Shown here: piece by piece, positions 28,201 to 38,434 of the stretch
How positions within the stretch are numbered: the first letter of the stretch is position 1
How the letters are laid out: the number at the start of each line of letters is the position of its first letter
NCBI RefSeq assembly: GCF_000304475.1
Contig: NC_018949.1
Coordinates: 514,119 to 578,118 of the forward strand
Source: Kazachstania africana CBS 2517
Lineage: Eukaryota > Ascomycota > Saccharomycetes > Saccharomycetales > Saccharomycetaceae
Direction of reading: 5' to 3'
Length of the DNA: 64,000 nucleotides
The notes under the pieces: generated by a model
What the model was told of the DNA's origin: nothing
The model's database searches: none
Seen by the model: the letters and a program-made list of their open reading frames with translations, nothing else
Position numbers and translations under genes: made by a program

Positions 28201-31080
28201 CTATACCATATCTACTAGCAGCTTCAAACTTTTCTGAGTATCATTATTCAGTTGAGGCAAAATAACGTTCGCAAAATTGGCGTTATTAGATTCAATATAT
28301 TTCTTTAAAACGGATGAAGTATATTGTTTTACCCCATTTGTCAAATCAATCTCAGGTAATGGATCGAATGGTTTGTCTGCTATACTGGCCAATTTACTAA
28401 AAGAAGAGCCAAAGGTTGTAATCTCTTCGAGGTTATCTAGGTCGATGTATTCGCTGTTTATGTTTGAAATGCTTTCACTCATTGTGGTCCTAATTATTGA
28501 ATCGATTGTTATCCCAAGAAGTTGAGGATATTTTTTAATGAACAAAGTCCCTTCAGTAGGGAATTTAATGCAGCCTAATAGTGCAATTTTACGATCCAGA
28601 AGATTACCAATAGTTGGCAATGTATTAATGACGAAATTAGACCATATTTGCTGGAATAGACCATCCTGTACTTCATCGATAAATTGAATACAAAAGTCAG
28701 AACCTAATTTAATAGACAGCAGACCGAAAAATACGGTCAATTTTTTAACATATCTCTCTGTCTTGGAGCTCTGGAGACGTTGCAATAATAATACAGCAAT
28801 TTCTTTTAAGTATGGTTTCAACCTTTCCATATCGATTACCAACATGATACATTCTAATAATTCAAACCCATGGGTTTCATATGCCTTGGATGCAATTAAT
28901 CTTTGGAAAACACCTAACACAGGAACAAGATCTGGGAATACGGATGGATCAAGTTTAATTACATTTTTTAATAACCTTGTAACTGCAGGAACATTTCCCT
29001 TTAGTTCCCAAACAGTTGGAGCCAGCATTGGCTGTGCTAATTGTTTGACACTGTCAGGTAAAAACTCACCCTTCTCAATACTGAAGGAAACCAATTGGAA
29101 AACGTATGGAATGAATTCTTGAATATCTTCAGAAAGTATACTGAAAAAAGATGGCATCATGGAATCTATCAAGACAGGTAAATGTGGAACCGAAGAGTAA
29201 GACAAAATGACACCTACAGATTCGAAAACATAGTGAGTAAATCTAGGATTTGAGGGGTTCTTCGCAATGATGTTAATTATTGTCATTAATTGGTTCAATA
29301 ATTCTGGATAAATAGCCTCTATTGTGGCTTCTGACGTTCTTAGCACTCGGAAAACAGCTTTCATCAAAAATTCGTTTTCCGCTAATTTTTCTGGAGAATT
29401 ACCATGTTTTGTAATAAGACTGATCAGATTTTTCAATAGAATTTCAGAGCTGCCAGCTAAATCTTCCTTCGTGAAGATAAAATTTGGTGAAGTATTTGAT
29501 TCTCTGATCGTGAGAATTCTTTCGATGGTAACTGATGAATATGTGTATACAACATATTCATCACTTTCTAAGAATGTTGCTAGTAAGGGCATTATTTCGA
29601 TAAGTTGTGCTTTACTCAATTGATTTCTAAAGACATAGATAAACTTGATGGCATCAACCCTCAAAATTTGATGAGGCACACTATTTGTTAAATCAGGAAT
29701 AATTTGATTCCTGAAAAAATCTATCACATTTAAAAGTGGATTAGTTGATGAAACACCACTGCTAGTTATGTTACCATTTATGGCTAACGTACTGAAAAGG
29801 TAAACATAAAGATCTTTATATTTCCAGAACTCTGTAGTATTTGATTGATATCTTTCAAAAAACCTTGTCATACGATTCAAAAAAATGTTGGTAACCAGAA
29901 CTTCATTTTTATCTTTCAATTCCTTCACAAAATCAGTACATGATCTTCTCCTTGTATCGGTATCCGAACCTTCCAAATCCCTACGAATGTACTCAATCGG
30001 ATCATCTTCAAATAACTCAACGTCTGCTTCACGTAAAGTGACATTTGGCAAAATGATCTGTTCCGTGATATTATTCATTGCATCCTCATTGTTAAATATT
30101 TCAAAATATTTTGGATTACGAGAAACCGCAGTTAAAAATGATAGTGACTTTGAAACTAAGATGTCAAATTTAGGTTCAGTAGTGACTGAAGTTAGCAATT
30201 GCCATGTTATTTGTATAAAATTGCTGATCATTGGGCCAAAAATATCTTCATATCTTGTTGTATAAAGTTGTACAACTTCTTGGATTGATGATTTGACTTT
30301 GCTTAAGATACTAGCATGTTCACTTTCATCAGCATCTTCCAGCAAAGGATTATTATAGGCGAGATATTTATGGAGAATACCCATACCCGTCTTGATATTA
30401 TCTTCGAAAAATTCTGGAATATCTTGACAATTCAAATCGTAATATAATTTAACTAAGACTAACAACACATCAAATAGAAGGTTAAGTTTTGCTTGATCAT
30501 TCGAATTTTGTGTAATCTGCTCATCTACTGCCTTTAACAGATTCAAAAAAGGCACAGTGAAAAAATCGAGAACCATTTTAATTTCTAAGAATAATTCATC
30601 AGATCTGAAAAGTGGCCTCCATCTTTTGAAAATTGAGTGCGCGACTGTTAGAACACCCTTGTTCAAGACCATATCATCTGGAGACAATCTTGAAGTTAGA
30701 TCTTGTAGTAGAGTGGGCCAATTATTTGGGAAATCGGAATCTGCAATGACAGAAATTGCTTCACCAATTTGGACTTGCAAATTATTGGGTAAAGTAATCA
30801 TCAAAGGAACGATTTCCTTCTTGATTAATTCTACGTTACTTTCAGGGATCATATGGTTACCGTTTTCATCGACCCATTTCCTTCTAATATAGTTTTTGAA
30901 AAATAGAGCACCTGCAAGTCTAGTAGAGACAGGCAGATTGTTAGATGCTACAGTATGTAGTAAAGTTAAACCAAAACCATCCTGATTTTCAAGCTCTTTC
31001 AGACTTCTTTCAGCAGATTTGGCGGATGATGCAATGACAGATTCGGATAGATATTTCGCAACAGTTTCTAAATCAACCAT
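28201..31080 (-). CDS. CSE1: Importin-alpha export receptor Cse1 (CAS)
   Basis: 959 residues, against 960 in S. cerevisiae (YGL238W). An N-terminal importin-beta Ran-binding region (AERSLKELENQDGFGLTLLH, GALFFKNYIRRKW) is followed by HEAT-repeat helices and the CAS/CSE1 C-terminal domain. It exports importin-alpha (Srp1) from the nucleus with Ran-GTP. A CACGTG box lies about 205 bp upstream of the start. It converges with HAP2 across a 235-bp gap. Confidence 0.97.
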   Translation of the reverse strand: MVDLETVAKYLSESVIASSAKSAERSLKELENQDGFGLTLLHTVASNNLPVSTRLAGALFFKNYIRRKWVDENGNHMIPESNVELIKKEIVPLMITLPNNLQVQIGEAISVIADSDFPNNWPTLLQDLTSRLSPDDMVLNKGVLTVAHSIFKRWRPLFRSDELFLEIKMVLDFFTVPFLNLLKAVDEQITQNSNDQAKLNLLFDVLLVLVKLYYDLNCQDIPEFFEDNIKTGMGILHKYLAYNNPLLEDADESEHASILSKVKSSIQEVVQLYTTRYEDIFGPMISNFIQITWQLLTSVTTEPKFDILVSKSLSFLTAVSRNPKYFEIFNNEDAMNNITEQIILPNVTLREADVELFEDDPIEYIRRDLEGSDTDTRRRSCTDFVKELKDKNEVLVTNIFLNRMTRFFERYQSNTTEFWKYKDLYVYLFSTLAINGNITSSGVSSTNPLLNVIDFFRNQIIPDLTNSVPHQILRVDAIKFIYVFRNQLSKAQLIEIMPLLATFLESDEYVVYTYSSVTIERILTIRESNTSPNFIFTKEDLAGSSEILLKNLISLITKHGNSPEKLAENEFLMKAVFRVLRTSEATIEAIYPELLNQLMTIINIIAKNPSNPRFTHYVFESVGVILSYSSVPHLPVLIDSMMPSFFSILSEDIQEFIPYVFQLVSFSIEKGEFLPDSVKQLAQPMLAPTVWELKGNVPAVTRLLKNVIKLDPSVFPDLVPVLGVFQRLIASKAYETHGFELLECIMLVIDMERLKPYLKEIAVLLLQRLQSSKTERYVKKLTVFFGLLSIKLGSDFCIQFIDEVQDGLFQQIWSNFVINTLPTIGNLLDRKIALLGCIKFPTEGTLFIKKYPQLLGITIDSIIRTTMSESISNINSEYIDLDNLEEITTFGSSFSKLASIADKPFDPLPEIDLTNGVKQYTSSVLKKYIESNNANFANVILPQLNNDTQKSLKLLVDMV

Positions 31081-31375
31081 AACTAGTTTCGTTCACTTTT
31101 TTCTCCTTACGAAAACTTGTATTTGTATGCCAATTGTGAGTAAACCTCAGCAGTTCAATCCCTCTACAAAGATTCAAATGACTGTCAAAGAAAAGAGTTA
31201 AAAGTATCATCAAAAGAGCCTGATGGCTATATTTTTTTTTCCTGTTTCCATGTAGAAAAAAATATTGAAAAAAAAATACTAGCACGTGATCTTTACTAAA
31301 TCGATGAGACACATTGAAAGACTACTCAGTTGAAAGGTTGGAATATTTATATAAGATGATTGTACATAGATCTGA

Positions 31376-32116
31376 TCATCTGATGGAGAAGCCGGGAAAC
31401 ATATGGTCAGTTACAGCAGAATGTCCGAGCATTGTATCTTCCATGGTTTTCTTACCAGTTGGTGTATAAATTCTCATTGCACGAAGATGAGTGTCTTTAC
31501 CATTTTCATGGTTGTGAGGGAAGACAAACCTGATAAATTGACATTTCAGCAAACCGTCGTCTCTGTTGTCCTCGAACGTAAGGCCTAGCCATCCATTGAT
31601 GCACCTAATCTCCAGTGTTTTGTAGTAAACAGCATCAGACGGACTGTGTCCAACGTAAACATGTATAATCTTGGGCGTATAAGACTCATCGGCTCTGATA
31701 GATAGATACATCGCCAGCAGAACTATTTCAACTCTTTTACTGAAGTAAATATCTACTTTATGTGGTTGTCCTCCATCACTTTGCCAGAACGTGTCACAAT
31801 CGTTATTAAGAACGTTCTCGATGGGGTTCCCAGCCTTGCTTGAAGACGCTTTCCATAACGGTAGATTACTGATGTTTAAATAACTGTTCCTCTCAAGAAT
31901 TGACAATCCTTCGTAATATGTTGTATGCTGTTTAAGTGCCTCGTCTGAGTAGCCTGCTCCGTTATTGTTATAACGGTTGATGTACATCTTGTTCAATGTA
32001 GCACTGGGTACCGAATCGTCAATCACCACTCGATCGATTTTCTTGGAAGAAACAGGCTCCAAAGCATTGGACGGAGCCAATTTATCAAGCAATGACTGTA
32101 TTCTCACTGATTCCAT
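31376..32116 (-). CDS. DOC1: Anaphase-promoting complex subunit Doc1 (Apc10)
   Basis: 246 residues from the ATG at 32116. The frame stays open 24 codons further but only to a GTG, so I do not include that part. The start MESVRIQSLLDKLAPS aligns with the classical S. cerevisiae N-terminus. The DOC domain (about 75-220) has LWKASSSKAGNPIENVLNNDCDTFWQ-type sequence (WQSDGGQPH) and FPHNHENGKDTHLR, the substrate/D-box-facing surface. The C-terminus ends in Ile-Arg, the IR tail that docks on Cdc27. It is a subunit of the APC/C ubiquitin ligase. KAP114 and YGL242C, next in S. cerevisiae, are absent here. Confidence 0.95.
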   Translation of the reverse strand: MESVRIQSLLDKLAPSNALEPVSSKKIDRVVIDDSVPSATLNKMYINRYNNNGAGYSDEALKQHTTYYEGLSILERNSYLNISNLPLWKASSSKAGNPIENVLNNDCDTFWQSDGGQPHKVDIYFSKRVEIVLLAMYLSIRADESYTPKIIHVYVGHSPSDAVYYKTLEIRCINGWLGLTFEDNRDDGLLKCQFIRFVFPHNHENGKDTHLRAMRIYTPTGKKTMEDTMLGHSAVTDHMFPGFSIR

Positions 32117-32241
32117 CGTTACTGCTTGCGCTATTAACCTCAATTTTACCCTCGATGGTATCTTGCTTTTTTGTGTGTTTTTTTCCACCTATTTTGAAAT
32201 CTATTAAGAGGTCAGGATTGAGTAGTATAAAAGATAAAAAG

Positions 32242-33456
32242 TTATATACAATCGTCCTTTAAAGTGGCTATCCAGGAACCATGAGAGAGACATATTTTTG
32301 CGTTTTCGACAAGATCACGTCTCTGTTCCTGTTCAGCTTTGAATTGTAAGTATGATAATCCGTTTTCGACATCGGATTTCAGCGATTTATACAAATTCCA
32401 TTGAGAATATCTACTTAAAATGGATTCGCATCCCCGTCTAAGTGGCTTATCCAGTTTCGTGTAGAACCCATTTTTAACACCATTTAATATGGCCTGTTCA
32501 ATAGTATGCTCTTGACTTGGGAATACTTTTATAAAACTCGTCGCTGACGGAAGTTGACTATCACTTGTCTTATCATCAGTAAATGATCCCTGGTAGGTTA
32601 GAAACTGAAACCTCGATATAAGGTCTAGGGACGAACAAAGCCTCGTATGGAAACATCTAATTAGTGCTTTTTTGTCAGTATCATTTAATTCTGGTATGAC
32701 CAAATATTTGAGATACACTGGTGTCTCCATCAATTCCCACGTCAAACTATTTAATGCAGACGTGATTTGTTTAATACACAATTTATCAGAACACGATTTT
32801 GACAGCGTAATATCAGAATCTAATCTCCCAGGTTTCGTCCGTACTGCACCTTTTCTCTTGAAATTCATTCTGCCTCTCAATATTTTCGACTTGCCTGGAT
32901 CGATATATTGCAACCGATCATCTTCACTCATTTCTATATCTAGTTCCGATGCATCTTCTAGATGATCCATACTAGCATCTCCACAAGGTAACCTTGAAAC
33001 GTATAAAGCTAACTTCCACTTCGATTTCCATCTAAATTTACCTCCTTGCGCAGATTTATCAAGAAATGATGAAGTCTCGTTGTTTTTAAGATCTTGCATA
33101 TTTTTTAGCAAAACGAAATTAAATCCACGTAAAGCCAAGATTTCAGCATGGCAATCATGTAATATCCTCCCACAGCTCCTGTCTAGCCTTGCATTTGGCA
33201 TGGCTTTCACCCCAGTGGATATTGCTATCAGTTTAAGATCTTTTTCATCTGCATTTTCATTGATAGCTACTACAGCTGCTAGTACAGTCCACTCCTTAGT
33301 GCCATTAGAACGTGTAACTGGTTTACTCGATGCTTTCAACTGGTCATACTCTTCGTAAACTAACTTGGCTATTTCATCACCTAGAGAATCGTTCATCTCA
33401 TTCGACACTTTTCGATGTTTTGAAATGGATTTTAATGTCTTCGGAAGATCTGACAT
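32242..33456 (-). CDS. TAD1: tRNA-specific adenosine deaminase Tad1
   Basis: It converts A37 to inosine in tRNA-Ala. The ADAR-type deaminase motifs are present: CHAEILALRGF (zinc His and catalytic Glu, about 102-105), SRLPCGDASM (PCG zinc Cys) and SCSDKLC (third zinc ligand). I start at ATG 33456, giving 404 residues, near the 400 of S. cerevisiae. The frame has an earlier ATG at 33540 (432 residues), but that lies only 12 bp from the RTF1 stop and its 28 extra residues look non-conserved. A third ATG at 33393 is also possible. Confidence 0.92.
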   Translation of the reverse strand: MSDLPKTLKSISKHRKVSNEMNDSLGDEIAKLVYEEYDQLKASSKPVTRSNGTKEWTVLAAVVAINENADEKDLKLIAISTGVKAMPNARLDRSCGRILHDCHAEILALRGFNFVLLKNMQDLKNNETSSFLDKSAQGGKFRWKSKWKLALYVSRLPCGDASMDHLEDASELDIEMSEDDRLQYIDPGKSKILRGRMNFKRKGAVRTKPGRLDSDITLSKSCSDKLCIKQITSALNSLTWELMETPVYLKYLVIPELNDTDKKALIRCFHTRLCSSLDLISRFQFLTYQGSFTDDKTSDSQLPSATSFIKVFPSQEHTIEQAILNGVKNGFYTKLDKPLRRGCESILSRYSQWNLYKSLKSDVENGLSYLQFKAEQEQRRDLVENAKICLSHGSWIATLKDDCI

Positions 33457-33552
33457 ATTTTCAATACGGAAATTTTTGCATCCAATGACAGGGTTAAATG
33501 AACTACTAATAACAAACCGATTTACTATATAATCGTACATATATTTAAATGT

Positions 33553-35220
33553 TCAGATACCTAGATCAAACTCGATATTTAAACCACTAATCATTTTTTC
33601 TAACCCTCCTAAACGCCTAAACTGAGCAAGTAAGAGCTCTTTTTCCTTACGTTTGGTGGCTTCTTCGTTCTCTTCCATTTTCTTTTGCTGTGCAAGAGCT
33701 TTTGCTCTCTCATTTTCTTCTTTTTGGATCTCCTGGTAGTAGATTTTCGTCCTTGTCTTTAATCTACTGAATGGATCACTCTTATCAATCGGTAAGTCCT
33801 CCTTTTTAACATGCTCTGCATTTCTAAGTTTATCCATATTCACTTTTTTATTCTTTGATGTTAATGCGCCCAGTTTCTTTGAACCAGTTTGATCATTTTC
33901 ATGATGCTTTTCGTACATATTCATTCTCTTTTCAAAGTTTCTCAATTGTGCAGAATACTTAGCAACATCTCTTTCATTATTCGTTTCACGAGCGTATTGG
34001 AGTTTTTCCTTTAGAACGGTCTTTTCAAGAACAGCATTAGTACCTGATAATTTTTTATTGAATACCATTCTATTACGAACAATTTCATTTGTAAGCTTCT
34101 CAGTCAATGGTTCAGACACGAAGGATACTAGCTCCTTAGACTTACTTTTCAATGTATAGACCGTTGGTTTTGGAATATGTGAACTTTCAAGTGATCTGAT
34201 GTATCTTTCGTATTCTTGTGGGGTGATTAAACCATCACTGAAAAAACTCATTTGGAAAACTTTTCTGTCTTTGCCTTGGGTAACACCAAAATACTGATTA
34301 GTGAAGAATTTACCCATACTATAAGGCTTTTGTAAAAATATTCTTTCTATCTTGACCATACGATAACTGGTTTGCCCTGTACGTTTGTCGACACCAACAT
34401 TAACTCTACCATAACAACCTTTAACAATCTCACCGAAATCTGGGTAGAAACAGAATTTAGCAACAAAAGAACGCCCTATTCTCAATTTATTGAAGTCGTT
34501 AAGTTCCGTATCCCTATCAGTATCTTCTGCCCACTCAACTTCTTCGTCCTCTTCATCTTTATACGCGGTCTTCCTTTCGTACGGGTTGTAATCTTCCTCT
34601 TCTTCATATTCGCTTCCTTCCCTATATTCATCTTCAAACTCTTCTTCATCCTCTTCCTCCTCTTCTTCATAGTCACTATATTGACGGCTTTTGTTTTTCT
34701 TTTCTCTTTGCTTCTTCAATTGAGATAATTTGGATGCCTTAAGATCAGTATGTCCAGTCGCATGTGTAGCTCTTCCGGATGAACGCGTCTTCAATGCTTC
34801 GTCGTCCTCGTTTCTTTCTTTTTGTCTTTTTAGATTTTTATTACGGTCTTTGAAGAATTGCCTTTCTCTATATTTCCTCATAGTTTGAGATCTATCGTAC
34901 AGTACAGTTTCACGTTCCATTTCAGGTAACGACTCCAGATAGTCACGATCTTCTTCGTTTTTATATTTACCTTCTAATGGGAAAGGATTCTCCTCATACT
35001 CTTCCTCATCGTCATTTTCATTGTAAGCACCGTCACCACCATCTATAGCAGCAGGATTATAATCATCTTCATCCTCATCACTATCTGACTCAATCCTTCT
35101 CTTTTTATTTGCAGAAGAATCACCGGATTGCTTTGTTCTCTTTGAAGTCGTAAGGACTTCTTCTTCTTCTTCTTCATCAGCACCAGCTAAAGCCAATAAA
35201 TCTTCATCAATATCAGACAT
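33553..35220 (-). CDS. RTF1: Paf1-complex subunit Rtf1
   Basis: 555 residues, against 558 in S. cerevisiae (YGL244W). The acidic N-terminus has Asp/Glu runs (1-75 and 180-235). The histone-modification domain lies near 85-160. The Plus3 domain follows (about 240-370, starting [20 protein letters not shown] and containing GCYGRVNVG). The C-terminus is basic and helical, ending [17 protein letters not shown]. Rtf1 couples RNA polymerase II elongation to H2B ubiquitylation and recruits the complex through Spt5. Confidence 0.97.
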   Translation of the reverse strand: MSDIDEDLLALAGADEEEEEEVLTTSKRTKQSGDSSANKKRRIESDSDEDEDDYNPAAIDGGDGAYNENDDEEEYEENPFPLEGKYKNEEDRDYLESLPEMERETVLYDRSQTMRKYRERQFFKDRNKNLKRQKERNEDDEALKTRSSGRATHATGHTDLKASKLSQLKKQREKKNKSRQYSDYEEEEEEDEEEFEDEYREGSEYEEEEDYNPYERKTAYKDEEDEEVEWAEDTDRDTELNDFNKLRIGRSFVAKFCFYPDFGEIVKGCYGRVNVGVDKRTGQTSYRMVKIERIFLQKPYSMGKFFTNQYFGVTQGKDRKVFQMSFFSDGLITPQEYERYIRSLESSHIPKPTVYTLKSKSKELVSFVSEPLTEKLTNEIVRNRMVFNKKLSGTNAVLEKTVLKEKLQYARETNNERDVAKYSAQLRNFEKRMNMYEKHHENDQTGSKKLGALTSKNKKVNMDKLRNAEHVKKEDLPIDKSDPFSRLKTRTKIYYQEIQKEENERAKALAQQKKMEENEEATKRKEKELLLAQFRRLGGLEKMISGLNIEFDLGI

Positions 35221-35535
35221 AACAAATACAGTTATTCTACTATATGAACCTCACTGTTCTTCTTCCTTAAGATGGACGAAATCTTGGGCTACAATCTCAT
35301 TATATACAAATTGATCTTTTCAATCTCAATTTTCGTTAATGGCAAAACGGCCCCGTAAAAAATGATAAATATGACTAGTGATGCAGAAGAATACATTGAC
35401 TACAAACAGCACTACTACAAATCAACTAACACACAGCTTACAAGGCGAAAATCATGGCAAGAATGATCATGCAATTATATCCCATGAGAAATTGGCTTTA
35501 TAAACAAAGACAACCTGTTATATAGATCAGGTTAC
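35221..35535. other. RTF1 upstream / GUS1 downstream gap
   Basis: 315 bp containing the RTF1 promoter and GUS1 3' region. Sequence is ordinary and AT-rich; I see no further gene or strong motif. Confidence 0.5.
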
Positions 35536-37656
35536 TTATTTCTTAGCACCATACTTATTAACAGATTTACCATCTGGAATAGTGAAGAAAACGTATGGCT
35601 TACCATCCTTTGGTAGGGAGTCTAATCTGAAGTAACCCTTTCTTTCAAATTGAATGACATCACCGACCTTCATTTCCTTGACGTTCAAGTCAGCAATGGC
35701 AGAAGTGTGAAATTCGGTTTCTGGGGTTAAGAAATCTTCGAAACTTTCATCTTCTTCTAACTTGTCCTTGCTGATTAAATGGTCGAAATCAACTAAATCA
35801 ACTGGAACAACGTCTTCGGTGTCGGCCAACCAAGTTAACTTGTGGGCAGTCTTCTTGAAGTCACCTTCTAAGTGTACTTTAGCTTCCATAGAACCGTCTG
35901 CGTTCTTTTTGGTAATGATGATGTTACCCCAGTCCATTAAAGTAACTTCTTCATTGACTTCAATAACATCAGCGTCTTCCTTATCAACTACGATGTCCTT
36001 GTAGTAGATTACCTTCTTCTCACCAACAGCTGGATTCTTCTTGTGTTTTGGTTTCATTTCAATCTTTGGTGTTTCTGGAGCATCTTCACCAGTTAGGTGA
36101 ATCTTAACTGGATTAACAACAGCAGTGTGTCTTGGAGCAACAGGGTCGATGACCTTCTTGTTGAAAGCCCAAATAATGTTCCATTCTAAGTTAATAACAT
36201 TTCTGGATGGGCCTTGAGATAAGACGAAGTTTCTTAAACCTTCAACGGTCATACCTCTTCTTCTGACACCTCTGACCGTTGGGAATCTTGGATCATCCCA
36301 GTTTGAGACTAAATGCTTGTCAACCATCCATTGTAACTTTCTTTTGGATAATAAGGTTCTAACGAAGTTGACACGAGCGAAATCCCAAATGTGAACCTTT
36401 CTTAAATGTAAAGCATTTAACATCCATTCGTATTGGGCGTTACGGTCCCTGTATTCAATGGTACGTAAAGCGTGGGTTACACCTTCAAGAGCATCAACAA
36501 TTGGAACACAGAAATCGTAAGTTGGGTACATTTTCCATGTAGCGCCTGTTCTGTGGTGAGGAGTTAAGTTACATCTGTAAATAACTGGATCTCTCAAAGT
36601 CTTGTTTAAAGCGGCATAATCAATCTTAGCACGGACACAGTTCTTTAGACCTTCTTCAGTACCATTCTTCATTTCTTCAGTGAAAATTCTTAAGTTTTCT
36701 TCAACAGTACGGTCTCTTCTAGCAGATGCAATGCCATCCATACGTTCTTCTCTCATCTTTTCAGTTGGAGTATCGTCACAGTAAGCACCGCCTTCCTTGA
36801 TTAATTGGACACATAAGTCGTACATTTCTTGGAAGTAATCGGAAGAGTAAGTGACTCTGTCACCTTTAATTCCTAATAATTCTAAATCTTCTAAGATAGA
36901 ATCTTGAAATTCGGTCTTTTCTTTGGAAGGATTAGTGTCATCGAATCTGATAATTAACTTACCTTTGTAAGCTTGAGCGAAATATTGGTTCAATAAAGCG
37001 GCTTTGGCGTGTCCAATATGTAAGTATCCAGATGGTTCTGGTGGGAAACGGGTGACAACTTCACCAATCTTAGCGTCTGGTAAATCAATTTCAAAGTTAG
37101 CCTTGTGAGTTTCCTTCTTCTTACCGGCAGATGCATTTTTTTTCAATTCTTGTAAAGATTTGGTTAAAAATTCGTGAACAGTTCCAAATAATGGGTCCAT
37201 TTCTAAAAGACTGTACCAACGAGAAACATTAACATAGACTTTGTTCTTAATGATAGAACCAACCATACCGTTGGATCTTAAAGCACCCCAAGCAGCAATA
37301 TCTGCAGCAGAGTATTCAAGACCACCGGAGATGAAAGTTCTCAAGTTTAAATAGGCATCTAATTTTTCTAGAGATTGAGCTAATTTTTGGAAATTCTTGA
37401 CGATGAATTCTTCAGAAGCGACGTTGATCCATTCAGAAGCAACATTAGCATTTCTGAAAGCATCTGGGAAAGCAGCAACAATCTTGTTGAATGATCCTTC
37501 AGAAGATCCATTGAAAGTAGCTGGTGCAGATTTCTTATCATCGACAAATTCGATCTTGATTGCGTCTGGCCTAGCAGCATTGACGAGACGTGCAGCAATT
37601 AAACTGTCATAGGCCACAACTGGGGCCTTACCGTTGATAACTAAGGTAGCAGACAT
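35536..37656 (-). CDS. GUS1: Cytosolic glutamyl-tRNA synthetase
   Basis: 706 residues, against 708 in S. cerevisiae. A GST-like N-terminal domain (1-180) binds the cofactor Arc1. The class I catalytic core starts at PPEPSGYLHIGHAKAAL (HIGH at about 213-216) and carries the KMSKS-equivalent LLSKRKLQWMV. The anticodon-binding beta-barrels occupy the C-terminal third. It charges tRNA-Glu and also supplies a mitochondrial pool. Codon choice looks strongly biased, as expected for a highly expressed gene. Confidence 0.98.
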   Translation of the reverse strand: MSATLVINGKAPVVAYDSLIAARLVNAARPDAIKIEFVDDKKSAPATFNGSSEGSFNKIVAAFPDAFRNANVASEWINVASEEFIVKNFQKLAQSLEKLDAYLNLRTFISGGLEYSAADIAAWGALRSNGMVGSIIKNKVYVNVSRWYSLLEMDPLFGTVHEFLTKSLQELKKNASAGKKKETHKANFEIDLPDAKIGEVVTRFPPEPSGYLHIGHAKAALLNQYFAQAYKGKLIIRFDDTNPSKEKTEFQDSILEDLELLGIKGDRVTYSSDYFQEMYDLCVQLIKEGGAYCDDTPTEKMREERMDGIASARRDRTVEENLRIFTEEMKNGTEEGLKNCVRAKIDYAALNKTLRDPVIYRCNLTPHHRTGATWKMYPTYDFCVPIVDALEGVTHALRTIEYRDRNAQYEWMLNALHLRKVHIWDFARVNFVRTLLSKRKLQWMVDKHLVSNWDDPRFPTVRGVRRRGMTVEGLRNFVLSQGPSRNVINLEWNIIWAFNKKVIDPVAPRHTAVVNPVKIHLTGEDAPETPKIEMKPKHKKNPAVGEKKVIYYKDIVVDKEDADVIEVNEEVTLMDWGNIIITKKNADGSMEAKVHLEGDFKKTAHKLTWLADTEDVVPVDLVDFDHLISKDKLEEDESFEDFLTPETEFHTSAIADLNVKEMKVGDVIQFERKGYFRLDSLPKDGKPYVFFTIPDGKSVNKYGAKK

Positions 37657-38434
37657 GACTGGTAACTCTTTTGAACCTGAATCCTATTAACAAATTCATC
37701 AGAAATAGTTCAAAATCTTTTTTCCTCCCTCGATATCGAAGAAAAATTCCACTTGGGCAGGAGCCCATACTAGCAAAAAAAAGATACAATCAGTGCAACG
37801 ATTTAATTCTTCCAGGCGGGTAACGACAATTTCCATTACTCAAAAAACGCAGTAGAGCCTCATTTGTACGTCGTATTCTCTGTTAGTTTCTCACCAGGAA
37901 CACATTTACCGTGAAGCATTCGCAGGACCAAGAAAAACCACGTAGCACCATACTAAGACGTCATAAGATAGAATAGACATTAAATTTCATACTATTAAGA
38001 GGTATTCACAGTATGATCTTACCTTGGACAGCGGTAGAAATTAAATCTAAGATTCATAGTAAATTCTTAGCAGGTTATCTTTGTCATATTGCAATATTTA
38101 AGTCCCACTGCCTCCACTTCCAAGAGAATTCTCATGTCTTTGCCATACAGATCCTATAATGCCAAGCCAAAATTGCGGTAGCTGAAATCGGCTGTAAAAG
38201 TCAGCGAATATTACACTTGTCAAACCTATCAGATCAGTGCAATGGTCTTACAGAAGTTGGAAATTCAATATTCAGGAAATCGAGAAAATTGAATTGTCAC
38301 GTGATAAGCCGGGTTACACAAAATCTGTTCCCATAATTAAGATGAAAAATTTAATGCGATGAGCCAGTCCCAGATATTTGAGTAAGTTGAAAGCAAATAA
38401 GCTATTAGAAGCTATACAGTAGTGTAAGTGCACC
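37657..38434. promoter_or_regulatory. Divergent promoter GUS1/RAI1 with Reb1-type and CACGTG motifs
   Basis: 778 bp between divergent genes, with no credible reading frame. GCGGGTAA (37816-37823) is a Reb1-type site about 160 bp upstream of GUS1, a usual distance for a highly expressed gene. TCACGTGA occurs near 38297-38304, about 130 bp upstream of RAI1. The middle (about 37900-38250) has no motif I can name. No tRNA or snoRNA pattern was found. Confidence 0.5.

Noticed and set aside
32117..32188. N-terminal extension of DOC1
   Set aside because: It is open but has no ATG, only GTG; I noted it because some annotations use longer Doc1 forms.
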